Source of the DNA: CAYSRM01 sp964475205
Lineage (GTDB): Bacteria > Verrucomicrobiota > Kiritimatiellia > UBA8416 > CAYSRM01
Length of the DNA: 64,000 nt
NCBI GenBank assembly: GCA_964475205.1
Contig: CAYYVQ010000004.1
Location: 34,175 to 98,174 of the forward strand
Reading direction: 5' to 3'
Shown: positions 34,785-43,710 of the stretch, one piece after another
Layout: the number at the start of each line of letters is the position of its first letter
How positions within the stretch are numbered: position 1 is the first letter of the stretch
Notes under the pieces: generated by a model
The model's database searches: none
What the model saw: only the letters and a program-made list of their open reading frames with translations
Told to the model about the DNA's origin: nothing
Translations under genes and position numbers: made by a program

Positions 34785-34813
34785 TTGACACCTGATCCTT
34801 CGAAATTGACAAT
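34785..34813 (+). promoter_or_regulatory. candidate promoter of the HD-GYP gene
   Basis: TTGACA (34785-34790), 17-bp spacer, GACAAT (34808-34813). The start codon at 34820 is where transcription would begin, which suggests a leaderless mRNA; no ribosome binding site is seen. A family C end (ACCCGCATTTGTCAAAGG) lies just upstream at about 34739. Confidence 0.4.
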
Positions 34814-34819
34814 TTCATT

Positions 34820-36118
34820 ATGTCATCACAAAAGAGCAATAAATCAACTCATTTTCTCAATCCTGATATTGCCCGCAAGATTGAGCAAGCCAAGAACCAG
34901 CTTGAAAGCATGATTGATCTAGCTCCCCAGATCATGCTGCTGGTAGATTCTGATGGTTCAATATTGAGGGCAAACAAGGCGGTACTGCAGTTTCTCGGCG
35001 ATAGTAACTTCAACAAAATACTGGGCAAAAATATTTCAGAGCTTTTCGGTTGCAGCCCCGCATTCTTCAAGGATTTACTGTCAAATCCGGAAGGCTACAA
35101 AACCAGTGAAACCGAAGCAAGTCCCGGCGAATCTAACAATCGGACCTTGAGATTCACCGCCGTGGACGCGGCTTCCGACGAGGAACCGCGGGTAGTCATC
35201 GTACAGGATATCACAGACGAAAAGGCTAAAGAGGCTAACCTGGAGAAGAAACATAAGCTGGAAGCTGTCCGGGCTTTAACCGGCGCGCTGATGCACAACA
35301 TCAACCAGCATCTTACCGTTATATTGGTAAGGGCACAGTTGATGGACACCGCTCTTCAGACGCACGAGTTAAAACAAGAAGAAATGCACCGCGGATTAAA
35401 GGACATCTGCTCCCTTTCGTTGAGGATTTCTGAACTGCTCAAGTCAACCGGAAACAAGAAAGATTTTAAAACAGAGTCATATATAGATAACGTGAGTATT
35501 CTCGATATCAATGCCGAAAACCGGAAACATGGCGTAATAGCCGCGCCCGACATGAAGGTTTTCAGAATTCTAACCTTTTACACGGATGTTCACGAAAAAA
35601 CATATTCAAAACATGCGGGCGCAACTTCGCGTTGCGCCTCAAGGCTGGCACAGCAGATGGGAATGGATAAAGACCAGGTCAATCTCTGCGGTAGAGCAGG
35701 CTTTCTGCACGATATAGGAAAAATCGGAGTTCCGGGGTCTCTTCTGCGAAAACCCGACAAGCTCAGCCGGGAGGAAGATATGCTGCTCAGAGAACACACT
35801 CAACGAGGTTACCGCTTGATAAGCTCTTTTCATTTCTTCGAGGAAGAAGCAAAGGTGGCACGCGACCATCACGAGAACTATGACGGATCCGGCTATCCAA
35901 GGCAGCTTAAAGGAAGGGCTCTTTCAAAAATAACCCGCATTGTATCTGTTGCAGACGCTTTTGAAGCTATGCGGTCAAACCGTCCTTATGCCGATGCCCA
36001 ACCGCTCGAGCAGGTTTACAATTGCATAAAAGAGCGGGCGGGCAGCCAGTTCTGTCCGGAAGTGGTGGCGGCATTTGAATCATGCGCAGAAGATCTTAAC
36101 GCCTTTATACGGCCTTAG
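34820..36118 (+). CDS. PAS domain / HD-GYP phosphodiesterase
   Basis: 432 aa. Residues ~28-135 form a PAS domain (APQIMLLVDSDGSILRANKA). Residues ~145-210 look like a histidine-kinase dimerisation helix pair with a candidate H-box (LMHNINQHLTVI, His159), but no ATPase domain follows. Residues ~245-430 form a complete HD-GYP domain: HDIGKIGVP (His297, Asp298), REHTQRGYRLI, HHENYDGSGYP (350-360) and SVADAFEAMRSNRPY. It should hydrolyse cyclic di-GMP. It ends convergent with, and overlapping by 14 bp, a GGDEF gene, so opposite activities are encoded side by side. What the PAS domain senses is unknown. Confidence 0.9.
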   Translation: MSSQKSNKSTHFLNPDIARKIEQAKNQLESMIDLAPQIMLLVDSDGSILRANKAVLQFLGDSNFNKILGKNISELFGCSPAFFKDLLSNPEGYKTSETEASPGESNNRTLRFTAVDAASDEEPRVVIVQDITDEKAKEANLEKKHKLEAVRALTGALMHNINQHLTVILVRAQLMDTALQTHELKQEEMHRGLKDICSLSLRISELLKSTGNKKDFKTESYIDNVSILDINAENRKHGVIAAPDMKVFRILTFYTDVHEKTYSKHAGATSRCASRLAQQMGMDKDQVNLCGRAGFLHDIGKIGVPGSLLRKPDKLSREEDMLLREHTQRGYRLISSFHFFEEEAKVARDHHENYDGSGYPRQLKGRALSKITRIVSVADAFEAMRSNRPYADAQPLEQVYNCIKERAGSQFCPEVVAAFESCAEDLNAFIRP

Positions 36119-37355
36119 CCTTGTTGCGTCCAGCCTTCTTGGCCGCATACATTGCCTTGTCGGCCTTTTGCATAATCTCATACGGCGGAACCTCTGCGTC
36201 ATCGTTAAATGCAATACCGATGCTCACAGTAATTTTTATGCCGGGTTTATTCTTTCTGTCTGGCCGCCGGGTTGACGGCTTTTTCCTTGGCCTGTCCCTG
36301 CCTCGCAGCACAAATTGCCGTGATGCAACAGCCAGTCTAAGCTCTTCTCCGGCTGCAGCGGCTTCTTCTTTGGCAATCTGTTCGTAGACAATCACAAATT
36401 CCTCTCCGCCGTACCTGTAAACTGTTCCCGCACTGGCCCTGGAAAGCTGCGAAGCAGTAAACCTGAGCGCCTGGTCCCCGACATCATGACCATGTTTATC
36501 GTTTATCTTCTTGAAACGATCAATATCCGCCAAGGCAACAGCATATGGAAGGCCGACATTTGAAAGGTGGTTTCTTAATGAACGCCTGCCCGGAAGACCG
36601 GTCAACTCATCGGTATATGCGTTTCTCCAAAGAGACTCCAGCAAACCCCACAAAACACAAATCTGGGCCCCGGAACCAAACATAAGAAAGGCGGATGTTC
36701 CCACCTCATCACTCCATAGAGAAGACCTGAAATTCAAGGCGCCGGCAACAAAGAAAAGTCCTATCACGATAATGGGGCCTGTCATTGGACTCTCATGCTT
36801 CCTGCGGATCAAAAGGAAAGGAATACAGACAGCCATGTTTAAAGCGCCAAGACGAGAGATCCTGAACCAGGAAGATACAGGCAAAAGCAATGGCGAACCG
36901 GCAATGCCGGCTGCGTTTTCAGAGGCTCCTGCTCCCAGTAAAAACATCACCAGGCCAACTGATACTACAACCAGTGCGTTTATAAGCGTATTGACGCTGA
37001 AAAAACCCCTCTCCGGAATATGATAGAAAAGGGCCGCGAAAGGCGCCGCATAGACACTGGAAAGAATTATCAATACCTCAGCCCTGGCCGCATCTTTATC
37101 TCCAATCAGGGCCGGCTGAATGAAGTAAATAATTACTATCCACAGAAGCGAAACAAAAAGGAGCCTTGAAGGGCCGAAAAAAGCAGCAAAAATTACTACA
37201 AGACCGCAGATTATATAGGGTATGTACTGCCAGAACGGCTGACGATGCCAGCCAAGTGACATTTCACCGGCAATAAGAAAAATATGAATGGCGCATAACA
37301 GGATCAAAGGCGGGATCAGTGCAGTCCACTTTCTGCTTAGAAAAGACGTTGTCAC
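36105..37355 (-). CDS. membrane-bound GGDEF diguanylate cyclase
   Basis: 416 aa. About seven to eight hydrophobic segments fill residues 10-245 and form an unrecognised membrane sensor. The GGDEF domain spans ~245-410 with LADIDRFKKINDKHGHDVGDQ (276-296) and the active-site loop YRYGGEEF (313-320). The RxxD inhibitory site expected five residues upstream of the loop is absent (SRASAGTV), so product inhibition at the usual site is unlikely. A basic Pro/Lys/Arg insert (RDRPRKKPSTRRPDRKNK) is near 355. It is translationally coupled to the zinc-ribbon gene upstream (4-bp overlap). Confidence 0.92.
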   Translation of the reverse strand: MTTSFLSRKWTALIPPLILLCAIHIFLIAGEMSLGWHRQPFWQYIPYIICGLVVIFAAFFGPSRLLFVSLLWIVIIYFIQPALIGDKDAARAEVLIILSSVYAAPFAALFYHIPERGFFSVNTLINALVVVSVGLVMFLLGAGASENAAGIAGSPLLLPVSSWFRISRLGALNMAVCIPFLLIRRKHESPMTGPIIVIGLFFVAGALNFRSSLWSDEVGTSAFLMFGSGAQICVLWGLLESLWRNAYTDELTGLPGRRSLRNHLSNVGLPYAVALADIDRFKKINDKHGHDVGDQALRFTASQLSRASAGTVYRYGGEEFVIVYEQIAKEEAAAAGEELRLAVASRQFVLRGRDRPRKKPSTRRPDRKNKPGIKITVSIGIAFNDDAEVPPYEIMQKADKAMYAAKKAGRNKAKAV

Positions 37356-37693
37356 GATAGATCAGTTTCAATAACTTTCCCGATCTTCTGATGATAACCG
37401 CATTTAACGCACAAAACCGCCCCAGATTCCATCGGCTCATTGCAGTTGGGGCATTTGTTGCCCTCATCCTGCAATTCTTCTCCCGGCTCATCCCGGATTT
37501 CCTCCTGCCCCGAATCTGCTACGGGCTCTCCGCTAATTGATATATCAGCCAGATTGAGCTGGTCCCGGGGTTTCCCGGCAGGAATTGTAATTTCAGTCTG
37601 GCAGGATGGGCATTCAACAGTCTCTCCAGCCATATCATCCGGAGCTTCAAGCTTCTGTTTGCAGTTCGGACAGTGAAAAGTAAGCTCTGCCAT
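37352..37693 (-). CDS. double zinc-ribbon protein
   Basis: 113 aa from the ATG at 37693, which has GGAGG 7 bp upstream (the frame is open to 37708). The N-terminal ribbon has CPNC...CPSC (FHCPNCKQKL, VECPSCQTEI), the C-terminal ribbon CPNC...CVKC (NKCPNCNEPM, AVLCVKCGYHQ), and an acidic linker lies between. The last pair followed by GYHQ resembles double zinc-ribbon proteins of PVC bacteria. It overlaps the GGDEF gene by 4 bp. A specific function is not recognised; a structural or regulatory role is possible. Confidence 0.8.
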   Translation of the reverse strand: MAELTFHCPNCKQKLEAPDDMAGETVECPSCQTEITIPAGKPRDQLNLADISISGEPVADSGQEEIRDEPGEELQDEGNKCPNCNEPMESGAVLCVKCGYHQKIGKVIETDLS

Positions 37694-37769
37694 CACACGC
37701 CTCCACACTTAAGTACACTAAATTAATCCTAAAATCAGCTATGCTGCCACGTCAAGAACCATTTTAGCG

Positions 37770-37963
37770 GCAATTCTCATTATGGCCATTTTGCCACGTT
37801 TGGCGTGGCCAGAGTTCCGGCACGATATTGCAGCCACGCGCGAGTAGGCCCGGCTTCACCGAAAGCCGAGGCCCGAACAGCGCTGGGCTTCGGTGAAGCC
37901 GCGCTACTACGCACATCGTTATACAAATAGGTTTTGGCGGAAAGAGGCCATAATGAGAATTGC
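37770..37963. repeat. family A dispersed repeat, copy 2
   Basis: 194 bp, bounded by perfect 18-bp inverted repeats GCAATTCTCATTATGGCC (37770-37787) and GGCCATAATGAGAATTGC (37946-37963). It is inverted internally relative to copy 1, with the same hairpin-rich interior. It fills most of the 325-bp gap between the zinc-ribbon gene and the response regulator. Confidence 0.9.
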
Positions 37964-38018
37964 TGCCATTTTAGAAACCAAGACAGACAGAAAAGGTATT
38001 GCGCGCAACAGCAAATCA

Positions 38019-38404
38019 TCAAGCGCCGGTTGCCCGGAAAAGACCTTCCAGCGCATCCAGGAGATCTTCGACTTCGACGGGTTTTGCAAGCACAGGATCT
38101 CCACCCATCATACCGCCCTTCAGAGCGGCTTCCTGCTTGTCAACGATGGAGGTCAGAAAGAGTATCCGGGCAGCTTCGAAACCCGGAATCTCCCGGATCT
38201 CTGCTGCGAGCGTTCCGCCGTCCTTGTAGGGCATAATTACATCAAGAATAATCGCGTCAGGTTTTACCCTTCTTGCCGCCGCCACAGCCTCGCGCGGGTC
38301 GTTTTCCACGGTAACCTCGTAAGCCCTGCATTCTGCAGACCGGTGGCAACGGTTTGGGACAGATCCACGTCATCGTCTATAACCAGTATCCTCTTCTTAG
38401 ACAT
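38019..38404 (-). pseudogene. response regulator receiver domain, frameshifted
   Basis: From ATG 38404 the frame reads MSKKRILVIDDDVDLSQTV, the acidic start of a receiver domain, up to QNAG. One base is missing at the C-run 38324-38326; after it the other frame continues with AYEVTVENDPREA, the phosphorylated Asp in DAIILDVIMP, and the conserved Lys in VLAKPVEVEDLL. A restored protein would be a stand-alone receiver of about 128 aa. It lies 9 bp after the flavoprotein gene on the same strand. Either a real null or an assembly indel; the rest is well conserved, which favours a recent or artefactual event. Confidence 0.8.
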
Positions 38405-38413
38405 CCATGTATA

Positions 38414-39775
38414 TTAACATGCCTGATGCATCTTCTGCAAAGCCATTTCAGCAGCATTAAGCAATTGGTACGCTATAGGCGAGGCGGTTAAGGCTGGATG
38501 CGTGCCAACCTGGAACGTTGCAATATCATCGGCTGTCATTCTATTCTGTATGCAGGCGCTTATGATGTTTATCAATTCTCCTACACTGGGTCCTCCGCAC
38601 ACAGCCCCCCCAAGCAATTCGCCATTGTCGCGGTTAAAAATAAGTCTCACCCACATGTTGCGCATTCCAGGCATGCCGCCAGGATGGCGATTGGGTCCTT
38701 CGGCCTCCGCGGATACAGCGTCAAAGCCCAGTGCCCTGGCCCCCGTTTCACTGAGCCCGGCCATGCCTACGGCCAGTTCGTCTATCGCGGTGGAAAACAC
38801 GCCTATGACTCCCTGGTTCTTGCGTCGATTTGCATAAAGATTTGCGCCCGCAATTCGGGCTTCATTTGTAGCTATAGACGCCAACCAAAGCGTGGAAGGC
38901 TGTCCAGTGAAAAACGAAACTTTGCCGGCACAGTCGCCGCAAGCGAAAATATCAGGGTTTGATGTGCGCTGGTTAGCATCCACCTTAACCCCCTGCTTCG
39001 GATCAATTTCAAGACCCGCCTGTTGCGCAAGATCAACATTGGGGCCCACTCCAATCCCGACAATAAGCGCGTCCGCTTTTATCTCGCGTCCATCGCTCAA
39101 TCTAACCCCGGTAATGCTGTCGCCGCCAAGAACTTCTTCAAGCCTGTGCTCTGTAATAATATCAATGCCTTTTTCCTTAAGCGCGTTCTCTATCTCTTCG
39201 CAACAACGGCACACACTCTCACCGAAGGCAACCTGCAGGCAGTGAGTAAGCATTTCGACAATTGAAACATTCAAATTCCGGTTCTTTTTGCATTCATCGG
39301 CAAATTCAACTCCTATGAATCCGCAGCCAAGCACAACAAGATCGTCGGCTTCATCAACAGCCTCCAAGGCTTCACGGAGAAACCCGGTGTCTTTTTTAAC
39401 AGGAAAAATATTCTTCTTATCCATACCGGGGATCGGAGGAACTATTGGATTCGAACCGGTTGCAAGAATCAGCTTGTCATATTTGACAGCTTCATCACCG
39501 GAAAGAGAAATTTTCTTCGCTTCGGGGTCAAGCCCGGTGGCTTCATCAACAATCAGCTCCACAGAATTTTTTTCCAGAACCGCATCGGGAATGAGATTGT
39601 TTTCGGGTTTGCCAACGGTGCCGAAAATGTAAGGTATGCCGCACGGTATGGAGACCTCCTTCTCCTTTCTCACAATGCACACCGACTTGTCCGGATAATG
39701 CCTCCTGGCCGTTATGGCCGCAGAAATTCCCGCCGCGCTTCCGCCTAAAACAACAACGTCATATTCCTTCATCAT
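38414..39775 (-). CDS. CoA-disulfide reductase/NADH oxidase-like flavoprotein
   Basis: 453 aa pyridine nucleotide-disulfide oxidoreductase of the single-cysteine class. FAD motif GGSAAGISAAITARR near 11, the active-site cysteine in VSIPCGIPYIFG, ATGSNPIVPP, NAD motif LGCGFIGVEFADE, and CGDCAGKV near 305. Members reduce CoA-disulfide, polysulfide or oxygen with NAD(P)H; which applies here cannot be decided. It lies 10 bp downstream of the VWA gene, in the operon with the NorQ-type ATPase, and may serve redox needs of that system. Confidence 0.88.
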   Translation of the reverse strand: MMKEYDVVVLGGSAAGISAAITARRHYPDKSVCIVRKEKEVSIPCGIPYIFGTVGKPENNLIPDAVLEKNSVELIVDEATGLDPEAKKISLSGDEAVKYDKLILATGSNPIVPPIPGMDKKNIFPVKKDTGFLREALEAVDEADDLVVLGCGFIGVEFADECKKNRNLNVSIVEMLTHCLQVAFGESVCRCCEEIENALKEKGIDIITEHRLEEVLGGDSITGVRLSDGREIKADALIVGIGVGPNVDLAQQAGLEIDPKQGVKVDANQRTSNPDIFACGDCAGKVSFFTGQPSTLWLASIATNEARIAGANLYANRRKNQGVIGVFSTAIDELAVGMAGLSETGARALGFDAVSAEAEGPNRHPGGMPGMRNMWVRLIFNRDNGELLGGAVCGGPSVGELINIISACIQNRMTADDIATFQVGTHPALTASPIAYQLLNAAEMALQKMHQAC

Positions 39776-39785
39776 TCATCTCCTC

Positions 39786-42086
39786 CTATACAGTTAACTT
39801 CATATACAATTTGGGCAAAACCCGGGGCAAGCGCCCGATTCCTTTAAGAGTAACAAACCTGTGCGCGGGAAACATGAACTCCATGTCGGCGGCGCTGTCC
39901 TCCTGCATACAAACAGCATAAGTCTCAATCCCCATGCGCCGGTTTTCTTCGCAGGCTTTTCTAACGTCGGCCTGCGCGTAGCCGGTCCTGGAATCGTAAT
40001 CCTGGTCCATCGGCTTGCCGTCGGTAATAAGCACGATCAACTTGCGCCGATTGGGCAGTTGACTCATCAGGTAAGCGGCATGCCGCACTGCCGCGCCCAT
40101 ACGCGTGGCATTCATGGGCCTGGCCCCGAAAAGCCTTTTCCTCGCGCTTTCCGCCCACGGCTCCTTAAAATCCTTGTATGAATAGTACTCGCACCTTTCT
40201 CTGCCGTTGCTGCTGAACCCGGATATTGAAAACTGATCGCCTAATGAATCAAGACCTTCGGCAAACGCGAATGCCGCATTCTTTTCCATGTCTATTGTCC
40301 GGGCATTGCGGCTGTCTTCACTTGTCGAACCGCTTACATCCAGAAGCAGTGTGACAGCCAAATCCCGGGTTTCAACATAAGGTTTCTCGTAAAACTTGAT
40401 TTCAGGTGAAGGTTCGTTGCGTTTAAGCGTCAGGTATTCGACGAGTAAATCAACGTTGATATAATCTCCCTGGGGCAGTCTCTTCTCTCTGCGCGCAAGC
40501 TCGGGCTTTATCTTTTCAAAAAAGCTCCTGACTCGTTCGGACTCCTTCTGCGCCTCCGCTGAAGGTTCGCCCTGGGACATTTCACGCGGATGCACCTGGT
40601 ACACTGTACAGAAATCCTTCCTGTAATCATTTTGCGAAATAGACCACTCATCATAAGTGTAGCGTAAAGCTTGCTGTGCTTCGGAGTCGCTTTCGGCTGA
40701 TTCTGAGTCGCATTGTTCCTCAAGCCGGTCTGGAGCCGAAATGTCGGACTCAAACCTGTCTTCCGACACAGCTTCCTTGCCACGGATATAGCGGGCAGCT
40801 CTATCGGCCTGCAGGGGTTCGGGCTCGACAGGAAACATCATGTCAGGACTGAAGCTCAGCGGGCTCAGAAGATCTTCGCCCAGGCCGGGATTCTCGCTTA
40901 AAAGCCGCGCTGCATGGGTATTCACCTGGAACGCAGTATCCTTGAAATCATGAACCTGCCCGGCAAGTTCATAGATTAACAAATCCGGCTTGCGGGATCT
41001 TTCAAGGAGCAATTGACACAAAGCCCGGTCAGCCGAAGTCTCATACGTCTTTTTGCAAAACTCAGTCTTTAACCCGCGCTCAAGCAATTTTTCCGCCCCC
41101 GGCCACATTCGCGGAATCATGTCAAAAATACGAATATACTCTATAGCCTGAAAAAAATTGGCTTTCAAAGAACTTTCGCCCACGACAGCAGCGCAGTCTT
41201 TATAACCTTTAGCGCCATGCGCCGCACTGAAGCTTTTTCCCTTTACCATGCCCGCAGCAGTCACAACCATCAGCATGTACCGGTTCCTGTTCAGCGATTT
41301 CACGTCAAAGCGCCTTATGCTTGCAGGTAAAAAAAGTTGATCGCCAAGACATACCACCACGGAACCGCGTTCGATCAAATCATCAGAATTCAGCCCGCCA
41401 AGATCATGGACCGTGAATTCGACTCCTGTCAAAGCGCGCATAAGGACTGAAATTCGCCCGGCAAGATCTTCAAGCCTGCATTCTTTTGTAATGCCTGTTA
41501 TGAAATTCTCTGCCGCTGTTCCACTGGCTTCCATGAATTCCAGCCCGGCTTCAGCATTCTTCGCAAAAACACGCGCGCCCTGTTCAACATACCCATGAAT
41601 CTCCTTTTCTTTGAGCCGCCTGAGCAGAAGAGGGTAGCCTTTTATAAACTGCAGCGCTAAACATCCGTCTATATCCTTTAACCTGGACGCATAATCTACG
41701 GCATTCTCAACCTGCCTCCGGTTCTCACCCATTCTTCCTTCCCGAAACCGCCGGAAAAAATCAATCCCGTACTGCAGCTTTATGTCAGCAAGCTGCAGCC
41801 CGAGAGAAGTAATTGATTTGAAAAGAACCGGAAAGTCCAGGATCCACTGGTTCTTCCGGTTTAACGATGTGAGGATTTCCTTGAGAACATGGTCAAGACA
41901 GGTCTGATCAGATTGGCTGAGAAGATGAAAGATATGATCGGTGGACTCTTGACGATGAGAGCCAAGTAGATTGCTCTGATAAAGCGTCTGGATCTTTTTT
42001 CTGAAGATGTACCTGTAACCCCAGCATACGCTTTTCAGGTCAAAATCCGGTATCTCTCGGATATTCCCATGTCGGCCGGGTTTCAT
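39786..42086 (-). CDS. NorD/CoxE-type VWA-domain protein
   Basis: 766 aa. The first ~560 residues are mostly helical without a recognised domain; an acidic segment lies near 450-480. The C-terminal VWA domain (about 575-766) has a complete MIDAS start LLLDVSGSTS, then a conserved Thr in NATRMGAAVRHA and an Asp in VLITDGKPMD. Such proteins pair with MoxR/NorQ-type AAA+ ATPases to insert metals or remodel metalloenzymes (NorQ/NorD for NO reductase, CbbQ/CbbO for Rubisco). The start overlaps the ATPase gene by 4 bp. No nor or Rubisco genes are in the window, so the client enzyme is unknown. Confidence 0.88.
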   Translation of the reverse strand: MKPGRHGNIREIPDFDLKSVCWGYRYIFRKKIQTLYQSNLLGSHRQESTDHIFHLLSQSDQTCLDHVLKEILTSLNRKNQWILDFPVLFKSITSLGLQLADIKLQYGIDFFRRFREGRMGENRRQVENAVDYASRLKDIDGCLALQFIKGYPLLLRRLKEKEIHGYVEQGARVFAKNAEAGLEFMEASGTAAENFITGITKECRLEDLAGRISVLMRALTGVEFTVHDLGGLNSDDLIERGSVVVCLGDQLFLPASIRRFDVKSLNRNRYMLMVVTAAGMVKGKSFSAAHGAKGYKDCAAVVGESSLKANFFQAIEYIRIFDMIPRMWPGAEKLLERGLKTEFCKKTYETSADRALCQLLLERSRKPDLLIYELAGQVHDFKDTAFQVNTHAARLLSENPGLGEDLLSPLSFSPDMMFPVEPEPLQADRAARYIRGKEAVSEDRFESDISAPDRLEEQCDSESAESDSEAQQALRYTYDEWSISQNDYRKDFCTVYQVHPREMSQGEPSAEAQKESERVRSFFEKIKPELARREKRLPQGDYINVDLLVEYLTLKRNEPSPEIKFYEKPYVETRDLAVTLLLDVSGSTSEDSRNARTIDMEKNAAFAFAEGLDSLGDQFSISGFSSNGRERCEYYSYKDFKEPWAESARKRLFGARPMNATRMGAAVRHAAYLMSQLPNRRKLIVLITDGKPMDQDYDSRTGYAQADVRKACEENRRMGIETYAVCMQEDSAADMEFMFPAHRFVTLKGIGRLPRVLPKLYMKLTV

Positions 42087-42931
42087 TGAACCGACCCGTT
42101 CCGGTCTACCTCTCCGAAATCGCCAAAATAAAGATCCACAATATCGCTTATGCTGTTTCGAACTTCAAAATCGTCGGTAATAGTCTCGCTAATCGCGTTC
42201 CTGCACGCCTGAACCGGAGACAGACCCTCTTTCATCAGCCTGCCTACATACACCAGAAGGCGCGAACTTACCCCTTCTTCAAGCCCGAACCCGTGCAGTT
42301 CCCTTATGCGCGCGCCCATTTCAGCAAGCCGATGGCTCTGTTCGTGATCAAGATTAGTTTCCGACTCTATGATCTTTGTTTCGTTTTCCACTCCGGGATG
42401 CTCAAAGGTCAGGCTTGCAAATCTCTGCTTCGTGGATTGCTTCAAATCTTTGACGATGCTCTGATAGCCGGGGTTATAACTCATTACCATCATGAATTTC
42501 GGGTGAGCCCGCACCACCTCGCCGGTCTTGTCGATGTAAAGCAGGCGCCTGTCGTCCGTCAGCGAATGAATAATCACGGTAGTGTCTTTTCTGGCTTCCA
42601 CAATCTCGTCCAGGTAGCAGATACCGCCATGGCGCGCGGCAATAGTCAAGGGGCCGTCCTGCCACACCGTCTGTTCGTTCTTAAACAGAAACCTTCCAAC
42701 CAGGTCGGCGGCAGTCAGGTCCTCGTGACATGAAACCGTAATCAACGGCAGCGAAAGCTCATAAGCCATGTGTTCTACAAACCTGGTCTTCCCGCAGCCG
42801 GTGGGACCTTTTACTATTACCGGAATATTTTGAGAGAATGCGGCTTTAAATATCGTCTCTTCCTGGCCATGGCTCACATAGTTCGGCTTGAACTTGATAT
42901 AAAACCCGCTGATTATATCTTCTGTCTTCAT
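42083..42931 (-). CDS. MoxR-family AAA+ ATPase of the NorQ/CbbQ type
   Basis: 282 aa. Walker A VKGPTGCGKTRFVEH (38-52), the CbbQ/NirQ block SCHEDLTAADLVGRFL, Walker B GGICYLDEIVEARKDT, sensor MVMSYNPGYQS, and the C-terminal lid domain. It works as a hexamer with the VWA partner encoded immediately downstream (ATGA overlap). NorQ/CbbQ pairs activate metalloenzymes; the target here is not in the window. Seventy-seven bases separate it from the MBL hydrolase gene, so it may have its own promoter or be part of the longer operon. Confidence 0.93.
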   Translation of the reverse strand: MKTEDIISGFYIKFKPNYVSHGQEETIFKAAFSQNIPVIVKGPTGCGKTRFVEHMAYELSLPLITVSCHEDLTAADLVGRFLFKNEQTVWQDGPLTIAARHGGICYLDEIVEARKDTTVIIHSLTDDRRLLYIDKTGEVVRAHPKFMMVMSYNPGYQSIVKDLKQSTKQRFASLTFEHPGVENETKIIESETNLDHEQSHRLAEMGARIRELHGFGLEEGVSSRLLVYVGRLMKEGLSPVQACRNAISETITDDFEVRNSISDIVDLYFGDFGEVDRNGSVQ

Positions 42932-43008
42932 GATATCCGTTTCTTAAGGAGCAGCGCTTCTGGATTTCTGCTTACAACTGTCCCAGCACACAATCCCCGG
43001 CGTCATAT

Positions 43009-43710
43009 TCAACCCTGTATTTCAATCCTTGAACCCGCCGCGACAAAAGAAGTCCTGTCAGGATACAAGCTTTTTATCTGCTCTTTTTTCTGCGTGCAAT
43101 GAGTGGGCACAATTAACGGAATATCAGCAAGCTTTTCCAGTCTGTTAAACCCGTGAAATCCGCCAATGACTGCATGCAGTTTACCAAGATCAGAGACCTT
43201 ATCCATTATCCGATCAAGGCCGGGGTGCGAACAGCCTGTCAGTAAAACAAGATCTTTGCCGCTTTTAATGCAAAGCGAAATTTCTCTCTTTTCCTCTCCG
43301 ATCTCTTCTGTAACAAGGGTATAGTCATTAATCCATGTGCGATCACTCACCTCGATAAGATTGATACCCGAAGAAAGAGTTTTAATATCAGTCTTCATAG
43401 CCGCAGAAAATGAAACAGGAACATAGACATTAATGTCTCCACATTCCTTCAGTATTACATAACCTCCTGTATGATCCCAGTCTTCATGGGAAAGAACCGC
43501 GGTTTCAATATTCTGAAGCTTGGCGCCAAGCTTGTTCATATTCTCGACCAGGGGGTTCACATCCTCGCCCACATCAAACAGAATCCTGTCGTTAACAAGG
43601 GCGGAAAAACCCCATCCACTTTGAAATCCCTCTTCAGCCTGATTGTCATAAAGTATCTGTATTGCAGTTTCCACCACTTCCTTCTCCTCTCTAACCTGAT
43701 CAATGATCAC
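43009..43710 (-). CDS. MBL-fold metallohydrolase
   Basis: 233 aa. Metal ligands are visible in SHEDWDHTGG (variant of HxHxDH with Glu in place of the second His), GCSHPG, GGFHGF and PTHC. This arrangement matches the dihydropterin/ribofuranosylaminobenzene-phosphate synthase-like group of MBL proteins common in anaerobes and archaea. It overlaps the NifX-like gene by 11 bp, and the two families are often neighbours in anaerobes, hinting at a link to metal-cofactor or pterin chemistry. The substrate is unknown. Confidence 0.87.
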   Translation of the reverse strand: MIIDQVREEKEVVETAIQILYDNQAEEGFQSGWGFSALVNDRILFDVGEDVNPLVENMNKLGAKLQNIETAVLSHEDWDHTGGYVILKECGDINVYVPVSFSAAMKTDIKTLSSGINLIEVSDRTWINDYTLVTEEIGEEKREISLCIKSGKDLVLLTGCSHPGLDRIMDKVSDLGKLHAVIGGFHGFNRLEKLADIPLIVPTHCTQKKEQIKSLYPDRTSFVAAGSRIEIQG

